Shown in pieces: positions 49,187 through 49,194 of a stretch of 49,194 nucleotides of DNA (its first letter is position 1; each line of letters begins with the position of its first letter). Both the position numbers and the translations under genes were made by a program. The notes below the pieces were generated by a model that had not been told where the DNA came from, did not search any database, and saw only the letters and a program-made list of their open reading frames with translations. Origin of the DNA: an uncultured Clostridia bacterium (GTDB taxonomy: Bacteria > Bacillota > Clostridia > Christensenellales > UBA1242); contig CAKVFE010000004.1 of NCBI GenBank assembly GCA_934746645.1, positions 1-49,194 of the forward strand. The letters are read 5' to 3'.

Positions 49187-49194
49187 TGAAATAG

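Larger units (their letters stand above)
48787..49194. other. Terminal intergenic region with two hairpin elements
   Basis: No protein gene of useful length. It holds the upstream leader of the DUF5698-like gene and the two related hairpins at 49017-49066 and 49121-49186. The rest is A+T-rich without clear structure. Confidence 0.6.

Overview
The window is very A+T-rich bacterial DNA with short intergenic gaps, U-tract terminators after most transcription units, AAGGAG-type ribosome binding sites and standard stops (TGA ends genes; Trp is TGG). Gene content (KtrAB, a DnaD-like plus DnaI-like pair, paired DegV proteins, an HTH-AAA-CYTH protein, FTR-catalytic-like and DUF2971 proteins) points to an uncultured, probably anaerobic, gut-type Firmicutes/Clostridia lineage. 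No species can be named from the sequence alone. I see no prophage, IS element or CRISPR array.

Layout. 1-5159 (minus): a type I restriction-modification operon, hsdR, then a single-TRD half-size S protein, hsdM, and a full hsdS cut by the window edge; a near-consensus promoter after hsdR lets the S/M genes be made without the nuclease. 5.7-8.4 kb: a CYTH protein, a membrane-flavodoxin fusion and a coiled-coil unknown. 8.6-11.7 kb: Sua5 convergent with ktrBA potassium uptake. 11.9-15.8 kb: an unknown, a TraX-like membrane protein, a papain/transglutaminase-like protein and an M14 peptidase. 16.0-22.5 kb: sbcDC DNA repair facing away from the DnaD-like/DnaI-like replication pair. 22.7-27.8 kb: dtd, an esterase, tdk-mscL, a GT2-TPR glycosyltransferase and a transglutaminase-like protein. 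28.0-29.9 kb: tRNA-Ser(GGA) inside tRNA-derived debris, a small zinc ribbon, ogt and a tRNA-fMet/Glu/Met operon. 30.1-37.8 kb: a SIMPL protein, a purine permease, an FTR-like protein, DUF2971, HTH-AAA-CYTH, an XRE-membrane regulator and two DegV paralogues. 37.9-49.2 kb: small unknowns, a Cys-rich 45-aa peptide, ASCH-GtrA, RlmD, EF-P, pnuC with a structured leader, a methionine gamma-lyase-like enzyme, ndk, a nucleoside hydrolase and a DUF5698-like protein.

The most notable non-textbook signals are: (1) two hairpins at 49017-49186 that share an identical internal-loop core but have different, fully paired outer stems; (2) a complete mini-gene/attenuator-like leader upstream of pnuC with its own promoter, a 21-codon ORF and a terminator; (3) an orphan 45-aa peptide with nine cysteines ending in WWWF; (4) several promoters whose -10 box lies 5-9 nt from the ATG with no ribosome binding site, implying leaderless mRNAs; (5) an SbcC with no CxxC zinc hook; (6) a tRNA-Ser locus flanked by direct and inverted pieces of itself.

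Functional links are mostly local: the restriction and methylation subunits form one system; KtrA gates KtrB; SbcCD process DNA ends; the DnaD-like and DnaI-like proteins overlap by 4 nt and probably load the replicative helicase; PnuC, the purine permease, the nucleoside hydrolase, thymidine kinase and Ndk suggest a cell that salvages nucleosides and pyridine nucleotide precursors.
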